Positions 27,664-35,052 of a DNA stretch of 64,000 nucleotides are shown here, piece after piece. The notes under the pieces were generated by a model. That model saw only the letters and a list, made by a program, of their open reading frames with translations, was not told the DNA's origin and ran no database searches. The DNA is from Microbulbifer sp. YPW1 (GTDB lineage: Bacteria > Pseudomonadota > Gammaproteobacteria > Pseudomonadales > Cellvibrionaceae), in the NCBI RefSeq assembly GCF_013367775.1, contig NZ_CP055157.1, positions 3,980,001 to 4,044,000 on the forward strand, given 5' to 3'. Numbering within the stretch: the stretch's first letter is position 1; each line of letters opens with the position of its first letter. The position numbers and the translations under genes are program-made.

Positions 27664-28548
27664 ATGAATAAAAACAACTGGCTATCGCAAAGCAGCGAGC
27701 AAGATTACGACCTGACCGATCACGGTATTAGACCCACGGTACTACCAAGTGAAGCGGACGTTGGCAAGGCCATGCTCAATGAGCTTTATGAAACAGCCGC
27801 AAACAAAGATGGCGATATCAATATCGCCCTGCTCGGCGGCCGCGGTGCCCAGGAACTGCACCGCCTGCTGGGTGAACTGGCCAAGACGTCGGAGAAAGAT
27901 GAATTGCTGGACCGGCTGAACGTCTTCACGCAAGATGCACTGGCACCCATGAGCATGAGCAACTGCTTCAGCTTTGTGCGGGATTTCGAGCGCATTCTCG
28001 GCCCTGACTTCTTCAAAAAGATCAAAAGCTTCACCCCGATGCAGACAGATACCGATGACCTGGAAGCCGGGCTGATCGCGTATCTGGACAAACTGGAATC
28101 CCTGGGCGGACTGGATATCTTCTTCATCGGCCACGGCCCGGAAGAAAACCAGGCCTCCCACCTCGCCTACATCAAGCCCTTCTCCGGCGCCCAGAGCAAT
28201 CACGTTGCCGGCATCATCCCGATTTCCAGCAGCATTCTGGAGCATCACATCAGCAAATTTAAGGCTGGCGGCAGTGCGGTAAATGAGCAGGATGAAGCTG
28301 AATGCCGCTCCGCCCAGTACATCCTCACCCTGGGCCCCGCAGCAATTTTGCAGGCAAAAAAGGTGGTGCAGTCTGTCGTCGATGCCGAAACTGCCCCGGC
28401 AAAGGTGCAGACTTATGCGAATGTGCTGAACACCCGTTTGAGTGCCGACCGCGAGGAATTGCTGGAGCAGCTGAATGCCAATCCCGGTTTGTGGATCAGG
28501 CTGCACTCCAATACCAAGTCTTTTGTGCTGCCCAATCTGGGACTGTAA
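27664..28548 (+). CDS. divergent NagB/6-phosphogluconolactonase superfamily protein
   Basis: This 294-residue protein has no signal peptide. The layout follows the glucosamine-6-phosphate deaminase / phosphogluconolactonase fold. INIALLGGRGAQELHRLLGEL corresponds to the first strand and sugar-phosphate loop. VFTQDALAPMSMSNCFSFVRDF stands where NagB has NMDEY...SYHSFM, and LDIFFIGHGPEENQAS stands where NagB has LLGIGxxGHIGFNEP. AQYILTLGPAAILQAKKVV matches the LTVGVGTLLDAKE region. The central catalytic motif is altered, so it may have a different substrate or be non-catalytic. It is flanked by a terminator on each side and so is a single-gene unit with its own promoter. Confidence 0.68.
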   Translation: MNKNNWLSQSSEQDYDLTDHGIRPTVLPSEADVGKAMLNELYETAANKDGDINIALLGGRGAQELHRLLGELAKTSEKDELLDRLNVFTQDALAPMSMSNCFSFVRDFERILGPDFFKKIKSFTPMQTDTDDLEAGLIAYLDKLESLGGLDIFFIGHGPEENQASHLAYIKPFSGAQSNHVAGIIPISSSILEHHISKFKAGGSAVNEQDEAECRSAQYILTLGPAAILQAKKVVQSVVDAETAPAKVQTYANVLNTRLSADREELLEQLNANPGLWIRLHSNTKSFVLPNLGL

Positions 28549-28563
28549 TTCGACAGCCACCCG

Positions 28564-28590
28564 CAAAAGGCCGGCATTGCCGGCCTTTTG
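28564..28590 (+). terminator. rho-independent terminator after the NagB-like gene
   Basis: CAAAAGGCCGGC and GCCGGCCTTTTG form a long stem with a three-base loop. The stem sequence is nearly the same as that of the terminator after DAHP synthase. Confidence 0.9.
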
Positions 28591-28899
28591 CGTATGTGGA
28601 CATCCAAAAGAACAATATTTATACAGCTATAAATCTAATACCACCAGTCAACAAAGTGATCACGCTGCCTCATATCTCAGCAACTCGATAACTTTTCAGA
28701 CTTTATCCTTATAAGTCAGTCACTTAGCAATCCTCCATGTAAGGAGGATATGAGGCGTGACGAACACATCCACGAATGGCACAATCTTACTAATTTAAGC
28801 TAAAGGCATGATATTGCGGGCTTTTTCGTCTTAGGGGTTTTTGGATTAAAGAAAGATAGTGGGCAACAGGATATGATTCTCTCCGCCCACGATTAAACT
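28591..28899. other. AT-rich non-coding stretch with nested inverted repeats
   Basis: I see no credible gene here. The stretch is AT-rich relative to its left side. It contains a perfect 10-bp inverted repeat, GCCTCATATC at 28667-28676 and GATATGAGGC at 28747-28756. Nested inside it is a shorter hairpin, ATCCTCC and GGAGGAT at about 28731-28750. Just before the first cassette gene is GTTAGAG at 28900, which resembles the GTTRRRY core of integron recombination sites. The stretch could be the left flank of the cassette cluster or the remains of an att site. Confidence 0.45.
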
Positions 28900-28910
28900 G
28901 TTAGAGCAGT

Positions 28911-29393
28911 ATGAAAATTTTTGTAGTAATCGTCATTCTAATTGTCATGTTCACTTCCGGATGCGTAGTGACAGACTCGCATTTAGCCATGTCATTAAGT
29001 GAGGAAACTGCGTCGAGGCTGGGTAAAGATGGGTATGCGGAGATCGCTTCTGAATATGGTTTTGAGCTTTCAGACAGGCTGAATGCATCGTCATGGAAAT
29101 ATTGCAATAAAGATCTTCCGCAGTCAGTTGCGCGGGAGATTGAAGAATGCCCAAAAAATGTGAGCTGGGAGCAATATAAATCTGGGTTGCAGAACCTATA
29201 TGTTTCCAAGCTATCTAGGGCTGAATTGGAGTATTTGAACAAAGCTGATCTAGATGATGCTGAGGATCCTCGTGTCCAAAACTTTGTACTCTTGAGTCTT
29301 CTCATACCTTATGTCATCTTCGAAAGCTGCTCTGATATGGCTCTAGAAGAAGTCCGGCAAATTATGGAGAGCGCGCAGTGCCGACCGCTCTAA
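28911..29393 (+). CDS. cassette-encoded hypothetical lipoprotein
   Basis: This 160-residue protein begins with a lipoprotein signal, MKIFVVIVILIVMFTSGCVV, whose lipobox cysteine is at residue 18. The mature part is helical and acidic with four further cysteines, and no family is recognised. It starts 11 bases after a GTTAGAG core-like sequence, and its stop codon lies within the left end of a well-formed attC site. Both are usual for integron cassettes, which keep almost no spare sequence. The base composition is AT-richer than the flanking chromosomal genes, which suggests transfer. Confidence 0.7.
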   Translation: MKIFVVIVILIVMFTSGCVVTDSHLAMSLSEETASRLGKDGYAEIASEYGFELSDRLNASSWKYCNKDLPQSVAREIEECPKNVSWEQYKSGLQNLYVSKLSRAELEYLNKADLDDAEDPRVQNFVLLSLLIPYVIFESCSDMALEEVRQIMESAQCRPL

Positions 29394-29507
29394 CAATCAG
29401 CGGCAGAGCGACAGCCAACGCTACGCACCTTTTGTGTTACTCGCTGACGCTCAAAAATTAACACAAAATGCGCTCCGCGCTGGCGGCGCCTGCGCTGGGC
29501 GTTAGCG
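29388..29507 (+). other. integron attC site (about 120 bp)
   Basis: The left end is CTAACAATCAGCG and the right end is GCGCTGGGCGTTAGCG, which pair imperfectly as the outer core boxes of an attC. Inside, TTTTGTGTTA at 29430-29439 and TAACACAAAA at 29459-29468 form a perfect 10-bp stem that continues as ACGCA against TGCGC after a two-base bulge. Extrahelical bases and a central loop are present. The length and plan match a long attC of the Vibrio or Pseudomonas type. Confidence 0.8.
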
Positions 29508-29511
29508 ATCA

Positions 29512-29871
29512 GTGGTAATTAGATTGGAAATCATCATAAATATTGTGGCTTTTGGGCTCATTGGATTCTTGGGACCTTACCTGAATTCAAAACTAAGCAG
29601 AAAAAAGTACGAGAACATTGAAAATCGAGTATTTCGGTATGTCGGAGATAAAATTGAAATAACTGCCTCACTCGGATCGTGGCCATTCAAGCCAAAAATT
29701 CTTTATGTGAAGAAAGGGAGTGTGGCCACTATCCAGTATGCGGGTATCGTTAGCCTATTTTTTAAAAACAAGGGCGTTGTTGATTTGTCACATGGTGGAG
29801 TGAATCCAGAAGGTATAGCAAAAGCGGCAGTTAATTTCTTCCCTGAAGCTGAGTTTGTGAGGATCAAGTGA
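29512..29871 (+). CDS. cassette-encoded hypothetical protein with N-terminal membrane helix
   Basis: This 119-residue protein starts at GTG, five bases after the attC core, with no visible ribosome site. That is common for cassette genes, which are often read from upstream transcripts. An N-terminal helix (LEIIINIVAFGLIGFLGPYL) anchors it in the membrane, and a basic stretch and a small beta-rich domain follow. No family is recognised. The stop is two bases before the next attC-like site. Confidence 0.6.
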   Translation: MVIRLEIIINIVAFGLIGFLGPYLNSKLSRKKYENIENRVFRYVGDKIEITASLGSWPFKPKILYVKKGSVATIQYAGIVSLFFKNKGVVDLSHGGVNPEGIAKAAVNFFPEAEFVRIK

Positions 29872-29872
29872 C

Positions 29873-29930
29873 GCTAACAATCACAGGCAGGTTGCTACGG
29901 CCCTTTGGGCCTCCACGGGAAATTATGCAT
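29873..29930 (+). other. short attC-like site
   Basis: GCTAACAATCAC on the left faces AAATTATGCAT on the right, with the hairpin GGCCCTTTGGGCC in the middle. It is much shorter than the first site. It shares its plan (TAACAA, CACGGG, then ATTATG) with the site at 30958-31010, so it is probably a divergent or partly decayed attC. Confidence 0.55.
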
Positions 29931-29941
29931 ATGATCAGAAT

Positions 29942-30328
29942 ATGAGCTGGAAAAGAATTTTATCATTTAGCTTTATATCCATCACCGTTCAGGTGGTTAT
30001 AGGCCTAGTTTTTACTTTAATGTTTGGCGAAGAGTCTTATTTCAAAGACGACTCCCAATATCTTCTTATTTTATTGGGCGGTATAGCCAATTTTCTTGTT
30101 TATTTTTTTCACACTAAAGGCATTAATTCGAAATTTTACTTAAGTTCGGTTTGTATCTTTTTAGTAAGTGCTTCTAGTTCTTGGGTAATACACTATATCC
30201 TTTTCAGAGGGCTGTATTTTGATAAGACCGTAGCTATCGACTCCGTCGTAACCATTTTGACTCTATTGGCAGGTACTCATGTAGCTATAAATAACCAAAA
30301 ATCGGGAAGCAGAGCCAAAAATGCATAA
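29942..30328 (+). CDS. cassette-encoded multi-pass membrane protein
   Basis: This 128-residue protein has four predicted hydrophobic helices at about 8-28, 41-58, 67-88 and 100-118, with a charged tail (NNQKSGSRAKNA). No family is recognised. The stop codon TAA is the start of the next attC site. It lies on the same strand as the other cassette genes and is markedly AT-rich, with codon choice (many TTT, ATA, TTA) unlike the flanking housekeeping genes. Confidence 0.65.
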   Translation: MSWKRILSFSFISITVQVVIGLVFTLMFGEESYFKDDSQYLLILLGGIANFLVYFFHTKGINSKFYLSSVCIFLVSASSSWVIHYILFRGLYFDKTVAIDSVVTILTLLAGTHVAINNQKSGSRAKNA

Positions 30329-30400
30329 CAAAGCATGCCAAAATCGTAGCACTTCGTGCTACTCGACTCGCTACGCCCGCCTTTGCTTGCGGCGTTAGCA
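30323..30400 (+). other. integron attC site (about 78 bp)
   Basis: The left end reads ATAACAAAGCATGCC and the right end reads TTTGCTTGCGGCGTTAGC; these are imperfectly complementary and carry the core GTTAGC. The centre holds a perfect stem, GTAGCAC and GTGCTAC, around TTC. The PIN-like gene follows within 20 bases with a good AAGGAG. Confidence 0.75.
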
Positions 30401-30417
30401 TAACAAGGAGCTCCACA

Positions 30418-30963
30418 ATGAAGTGGGCATTTATCGACTATGAAAATGTCGGTGGAATGAAGAAAATAGACCTTTCACAGCATGAAAGAGTCATCGTATT
30501 TCTTGGCGCAAAGCAACCAAAGCTAGATTTTGGCGCATCAAAGTATGATTCACCGATCAACCTTATTGTTGTACAAATAAAGGCTACACAGGCAAACAAT
30601 CTAGATTTCCATCTTGCTTACTACTTAGGCAAGTACGATCGTGAAGCCGAGAAGAATGTAACGTTCGAAGTCATTACAAATGATAATGGCTTCGCGCCAT
30701 TAATTTCACATTTGAAGTCAAATGGTAGAACTTGTAAGCACATCAAGCAGGTTACCGTAGCGGCTTCCACTCAAAAATTGTCGAGCTCTCTTACTAAGTC
30801 TCCGAAAGAAAAACGGCCAAAAACCGTATCATCTCTAAAAAACCATATCGCGGCGCACTTGAAGCTACAAGGTAATGAAATCGCGGTACAAGGGCAGGTA
30901 AATAAGCTTGTTCAAGAGAAAAAGGTGGTGCTAAATGGAGAATCTGTAGAGTACCAGCGTTAG
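30418..30963 (+). CDS. cassette-encoded PIN-like (NYN-type) nuclease domain protein
   Basis: This 181-residue protein opens with WAFIDYENVGG, the first acidic motif of PIN/NYN-like ribonucleases. It continues with NNLDFHLAYYLGKYD (about 60-75) and FEVITNDNGFAPLISHL (about 82-98), so the three acidic positions expected for Mg-dependent RNA cleavage are all present. A basic linker (about 118-140) leads to a small C-terminal helical domain that may bind nucleic acid. The ATG has an AAGGAG site. The cellular target is unknown. Cassette PIN proteins can be toxins, but no paired antitoxin is visible here. It is bracketed by attC-type sites. Confidence 0.75.
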   Translation: MKWAFIDYENVGGMKKIDLSQHERVIVFLGAKQPKLDFGASKYDSPINLIVVQIKATQANNLDFHLAYYLGKYDREAEKNVTFEVITNDNGFAPLISHLKSNGRTCKHIKQVTVAASTQKLSSSLTKSPKEKRPKTVSSLKNHIAAHLKLQGNEIAVQGQVNKLVQEKKVVLNGESVEYQR

Positions 30964-31010
30964 CAAGGCCGGGTAGTTACCTCCGAGCCTGCACGGGGCA
31001 GAGTTATGTG
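30958..31010 (+). other. short attC-like site
   Basis: CGTTAGCAAGGCCGGG on the left faces GGGGCAGAGTTATGTG on the right, with imperfect complementarity between GCCGGGTAG and the GCACGGGGC side. It begins inside the stop of the PIN-like gene and ends ten bases before the next start, as a cassette junction would. Confidence 0.5.
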
Positions 31011-31019
31011 TAAATCTCG

Positions 31020-31451
31020 ATGAATAAATATCAATATCCTTGGTGGGCGAAAATATACACTTTGTGGGCGTCTGTGATTGTGTTTTCATTTCTTTCCATA
31101 GTGGATGCCATCTGGATCAAATCCGAGTATCCAGAGGCTTACGCACTGATTCTCGCAACGGTAATAATCCAATATTTTTTCACAGAATTTCAGGCTCGAT
31201 ATTGGCCTATATCAGCTGAAGACTCAGGCCTATATTTCCATACCCCCCAAAAACTCGCGTTTGTTCCATGGAGTTCGATCGAATCGATCAAACAGTTCCC
31301 TACTCAAAAGTTTCAGCCCTACGAGTGGCATCAAACATTTTTCTCATCAGGCAGCCTAATCTCCACCAAAAATGGGGAAGAATACGTCATTTATAAAAAG
31401 GTCCATGGGTACAACGAGCTTATTAGCAAGTGCCAAGAACACGCACAATAA
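31020..31451 (+). CDS. hypothetical membrane protein with PH-like domain
   Basis: This 143-residue protein has two N-terminal transmembrane helices (about 12-30 and 40-55). A soluble part follows (SGLYFHTPQKLAFVPWSSIESIKQF) that resembles a bacterial pleckstrin-homology-like domain. Such proteins are common and mostly uncharacterised. It is the last gene with the AT-rich cassette composition. I find no attC after its stop, so the cassette has lost its right-hand site or the array ends here. Confidence 0.6.
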   Translation: MNKYQYPWWAKIYTLWASVIVFSFLSIVDAIWIKSEYPEAYALILATVIIQYFFTEFQARYWPISAEDSGLYFHTPQKLAFVPWSSIESIKQFPTQKFQPYEWHQTFFSSGSLISTKNGEEYVIYKKVHGYNELISKCQEHAQ

Positions 31452-31509
31452 AGGTATCAAAGGGACTCGGTATAAAAAGGAGTTCCTCTAAATATCGAAA
31501 GGGAAATAA

Positions 31510-32061
31510 ATGGCACAGGCAAGCACAGAGTCACAATTCAAAGCTCAACTCCTCCGACCAAAAGACCCTGGTAGCGGCGCGCCATGGGCATTCGTCATTC
31601 TACCCAGAGCTGTTAGCGCAAAGCTCCCTCGTCGCGGCCGCACCACCGTTGATGGCACTATCAATGGCAAGCCTTTCACGGTCCTGCTTGAGCCAGATGG
31701 CAAGAAAAGCCACTGGCTCAAAATTGATGAAGAACTGCTCAAGCAGTCAGGTGCGAGCTACGGCGATGTCGTAGAGTTTCAGGTTACTAGCGCCGCAGAG
31801 GAGCTGGAACCGGAGGTTCCCGCGGATCTGCTCGACGCATTATCGGCCTCACCCGAGGCCAAAGAGACCTGGCACGCAACTACCACCATCTCACGTATTG
31901 ACTGGATTCACTGGATTACTTCCGCAAAGCAGGCAAAGACCCGCACCAAGCGTATTCATGATGCCTGTGACATGCTCGCGTCGGGTAAAAAGAAGGTGTG
32001 CTGTTTTGATACGTCGGGTTTTTATAGTAAGGCATTCCGCGCGCCCGAAACCGCAGATTGA
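31510..32061 (+). CDS. YdeI/OmpD-associated family protein with DUF1905
   Basis: This 183-residue protein has an N-terminal DUF1905 domain (about 8-100) with APWAFVILPRAVSAKL, TTVDGTINGKPF and HWLKIDEELLKQSG. The C-terminal YdeI/OmdA-like segment includes PADLLDALSASPEAKETW and WIHWITSAKQAKTRTKRI. The family is often labelled bacteriocin-protection, from limited evidence in enterobacteria; the biochemical role is unknown. GAAAGGG precedes the ATG. Its composition returns toward the GC-rich host pattern, so it is probably chromosomal rather than a cassette. Confidence 0.82.
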   Translation: MAQASTESQFKAQLLRPKDPGSGAPWAFVILPRAVSAKLPRRGRTTVDGTINGKPFTVLLEPDGKKSHWLKIDEELLKQSGASYGDVVEFQVTSAAEELEPEVPADLLDALSASPEAKETWHATTTISRIDWIHWITSAKQAKTRTKRIHDACDMLASGKKKVCCFDTSGFYSKAFRAPETAD

Positions 32062-32407
32062 GGAAGCCTCGATATGATAAGCCGTTACCAGCTCCGTTCC
32101 TCTGGTCGCCACGCGCCCATTTGATGCAATGATGCATTGAGGAAATATCGATATAGCCGCCCTTGAGTCGGCCATCTGTGTAAAGGCCTACAGGCTTATC
32201 AGATTCTAACCATTTCCGGCGAAGTATTACGCCAAACTGCGAACCAGCCACCACATTGAGGGCCACTTTACGACCTTGGTCTAGTGGCCATCGCTATGCC
32301 CTCGAATAAGCTGAATGAGCAAACGTCCTCTGCGCGATTTGCTCACTGCCTTGCGCACCTATCGTTTGTGCAGTCAGAACATAATTCAAATAATGAAGGT
32401 ACTAGCG
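32062..32407. other. intergenic stretch without a convincing gene
   Basis: I see no supported gene in these 346 bases. A minus-strand frame from 32266 reads plausibly for about 65 residues (beginning MALNVVAGSQFGVIL). It has no ribosome site, then runs into the antisense of the YdeI-type gene, so it may be a gene remnant or chance. A GAAGG before 32408 belongs to the next gene. Confidence 0.4.
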
Positions 32408-34570
32408 ATGAATCATAATCGAACGTCCAATAAGGGCGTCCCTACCCTAATTCTATTTTTACTATCCGGGTTTTTTGCCATGGCTGCCAGCGCAGGCAGC
32501 TGGCAGCAGGGCCAATCCATTGGCGGTTTCAATTCCGTGCATGTGTATACACCGGATTCTGTATCGTCGATCGGCGATGGCAAGGCGCTGCTGATCGTGT
32601 TGCACGGCTGTGTGCAGCCCACCAACAATTTCCTCACTGCAAACCTGGAAGTGGCAGCGGAGCAGTACGGCATGGTGATCGCCGTGCCGGATGCCATGAA
32701 CAAGGCTGGATATAGTTGCTGGTCTTATTGGCAGGGAACCAAGTCGCGTTCTTCTGGCGACTATAAGAATCTGATTTCCCTCGCCAATGCGATGAGTGGC
32801 GACGCGAGCCGCAATATCGACCCGGACCAGGTGTATATCGCCGGCCTGTCTTCCGGTGCGGCTTTTGCCAACACCACAGCCTGCCTGGCTCCGGACGTAT
32901 TTGCCGGTATGGGTATCAGTGCGGGCCCGAGTATCGGCACCTCCTCCAACGGTGCCCTTGGCCCCTGTGAGCAGGCAGATGTGACTGCGCGCTGTAATAC
33001 CTACGCCGGCAGCTATAAAAGCCACTTTGCCACCCAGGTCGCATCTATCGCCCACGGCGATGCCGATACCACCGTGAACCAGTGCTATAACGAGCAGAAT
33101 TCCGACGGTATGGCAGGCGTTTACGGCGTCGCCAAACTGTCCGGCACCAATACCATCAGCGAGGGCAGTAGCCGCACCGCAGAGGAAACCCTGTGGGAAG
33201 ATGGGCGGGTTTCCATGCTGTGGCTGAATGATGTCGATCACGCCTGGTCTGGCGGCGAAGGCGCCTCTGGCGGTTACATCTCGCCGAACAGCATCAACTA
33301 TGCCTCCTACCTCGGCCAGTATTTCACCGCCAACAACAAGCGCGTCGACCGCAATACCGGGCCCGAGATCACGAACCTTGCGGCAAGCGAAAGCAACAGC
33401 CTGCTATCAATCAGCGGTAATGCACTGGATGCGGAAGGCAGCGTCACCGGAGTGGCAATCACCATCAGCAATATCGACAGCGGTACACCGGTATTGGTGG
33501 AAACCCTCGACGTGTCTTCGGTGGATGCTGCGGGCTTCTTCAGCGCTACCAGCGCCACGCTGGCAGACGGCCTGTACGAAGTCAGTGCAGTCGCCACCGA
33601 TAACGAAGGCGCAGACGGCGATGTGACTAGCGTCACTACCCGTGTAGGCCCGGAGCCGCCGGCGACGGCACCAGTATTGAGCGATACTGCAGCCAGTGTC
33701 AGCGGCCAGTGCGCCACCGTAACCGGCACCGCGGTGGACGCGAACCAGAACCTGCAGAGCGTGGTGGTCGCCTTTGCCAGCGGCAATGTTACCGCGAGTA
33801 TTTCTGGCAATGGCTACTCCGCCCAGGGTTGTAACCTGCCCGATGGTGAAAACACTGCAACGGTTACCGCCACCGACAGTACCTCGCTCTCCAGCCAAGC
33901 CAGTGTCACTTTCAATGTCGACGCGGGCCAGACTGGTGATTACAACTTCCATATCAGCGCGGGACATATCACCTGGGGAGTCGGTTACTCGGCCTGCTAC
34001 CTGGCGTTCGGCACCAGTGAATTCACCATGCGCGAATATCCCTCGGGCGGTGATTGCCAGTGGGTCGCCGATGGTGACAGCAGCTGTGCCGGACCGGTTC
34101 AGGCCTGCTCAACAGGTGGCGGCGAGCCGACTACCGACACCGACGGGGATGGCGTGGAAGATGCGCTGGATAACTGCCCGAACACTGCCAATGCCAACCA
34201 GGCGGACAACGACAACGACGGAATCGGCAATGCCTGCGACAGCACCCCGGATGGTGAGCCTGTAGATACCGATGGCGACGGCGTGACCGACAGCGTGGAC
34301 AACTGCCCCAACACCGCCAACGCGGACCAGCTGGACAATGATGGTGATGGCATTGGCAACGCCTGCGACAGCACCCCCGACGGCGATGTGGCCTGCACCG
34401 AGTACTCCGCCAGCAACTACAACCATGTGCAGGCAGGCCGAGCCACCACCAATGGCAGCTACGCCTATGCGGTCGGTTCCGGTGATAACCTGGGACTGTA
34501 CAACGTGTTTGTAACCTCGACGCTGGCCGAGACTGCTGCTGGTTACTACGTGAAAGGTAACTGCCCCTGA
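32408..34570 (+). CDS. secreted PHB-depolymerase-family esterase with TSP3 repeats
   Basis: This protein of about 720 residues has a signal peptide (hydrophobic core ILFLLSGFFAMAAS, cleavage near ASA-GS). The catalytic domain (about 30-315) carries the oxyanion region LLIVLHGCVQPTNNF, the lipase box GLSSGAAF with the nucleophilic serine, and DVDHAWSGGEG with the likely histidine, as in extracellular poly(3-hydroxybutyrate) depolymerases. Two Ig-like domains and a small cysteine-containing module (about 33945-34110) follow. Next come two thrombospondin type 3 calcium-binding repeats of the DTDGDGVxDxxDNCPNTA form. The last 60 residues resemble the polymer-binding tail of these enzymes. The ATG at 32408 has a GAAGG site; 32393 is possible. 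A related polyester substrate is not excluded. Confidence 0.87.
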   Translation: MNHNRTSNKGVPTLILFLLSGFFAMAASAGSWQQGQSIGGFNSVHVYTPDSVSSIGDGKALLIVLHGCVQPTNNFLTANLEVAAEQYGMVIAVPDAMNKAGYSCWSYWQGTKSRSSGDYKNLISLANAMSGDASRNIDPDQVYIAGLSSGAAFANTTACLAPDVFAGMGISAGPSIGTSSNGALGPCEQADVTARCNTYAGSYKSHFATQVASIAHGDADTTVNQCYNEQNSDGMAGVYGVAKLSGTNTISEGSSRTAEETLWEDGRVSMLWLNDVDHAWSGGEGASGGYISPNSINYASYLGQYFTANNKRVDRNTGPEITNLAASESNSLLSISGNALDAEGSVTGVAITISNIDSGTPVLVETLDVSSVDAAGFFSATSATLADGLYEVSAVATDNEGADGDVTSVTTRVGPEPPATAPVLSDTAASVSGQCATVTGTAVDANQNLQSVVVAFASGNVTASISGNGYSAQGCNLPDGENTATVTATDSTSLSSQASVTFNVDAGQTGDYNFHISAGHITWGVGYSACYLAFGTSEFTMREYPSGGDCQWVADGDSSCAGPVQACSTGGGEPTTDTDGDGVEDALDNCPNTANANQADNDNDGIGNACDSTPDGEPVDTDGDGVTDSVDNCPNTANADQLDNDGDGIGNACDSTPDGDVACTEYSASNYNHVQAGRATTNGSYAYAVGSGDNLGLYNVFVTSTLAETAAGYYVKGNCP

Positions 34571-34727
34571 TCCCATCCTTGATTGGCGTGCAGTAAAACC
34601 CAATCGGCCGTAAAATGTTGGCCCGCCCTGCCCTCGCCCCCTGCGGGAGCTGGGCGGGTACAACACAAGCAGCGAAACATCAGAACAGCCGGTTTCGCAC
34701 TGCTGCTACTGCCGATAAGGACATCCA

Positions 34728-34928
34728 ATGCTTAAATTTCTGCTTTGGCTTCTACTTTTTGTACTCTGCTGGCCGCTGGCGTTACTCGCACTTCTGCTCT
34801 GGCCATTCGTCTGGCTCCTGTCATTACCCTTCCGGCTTGTCGGTATTACTTTCGAGGCCCTGTTTGCCTTCTTGCGCGCAGTACTGATGCTGCCGGCGCG
34901 TGTGCTCGGCCACAAACCTCCGGCGTAA
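34728..34928 (+). CDS. small hydrophobic membrane protein
   Basis: This 66-residue protein is almost wholly hydrophobic in its first 45 residues (two helices rich in Leu and Trp, with LPFRLVGITFEALFAFLRA in the second half) and has a short basic tail. It has an AAGGA ribosome site six bases before the ATG, supporting a real gene. Small proteins of this type occur in many gammaproteobacteria without a known function. It stands alone, about 160 bases after the esterase. Confidence 0.65.
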   Translation: MLKFLLWLLLFVLCWPLALLALLLWPFVWLLSLPFRLVGITFEALFAFLRAVLMLPARVLGHKPPA

Positions 34929-35052
34929 AAGAAAAGGCAATCCCTGCAGCACTCGACACTCCTTTCCACCACTCCCGATCAAATCAGCACTGCAAAGAAG
35001 ATTCTCAACTAGGATTCAAAGTGTTTTCCTTAGCACACATCGAATTCTGAAC

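Noticed and set aside
28600..31500. CRISPR array
   Set aside because: The palindromic sites here differ in length and sequence and flank whole genes; there are no regular short repeats with spacers.
32062..32266. Minus-strand open frame starting MALNVVAGSQ as a possible gene
   Set aside because: It has no ribosome site, continues as antisense of the YdeI-type gene and matches no family I know, so it is listed only as a possible remnant.
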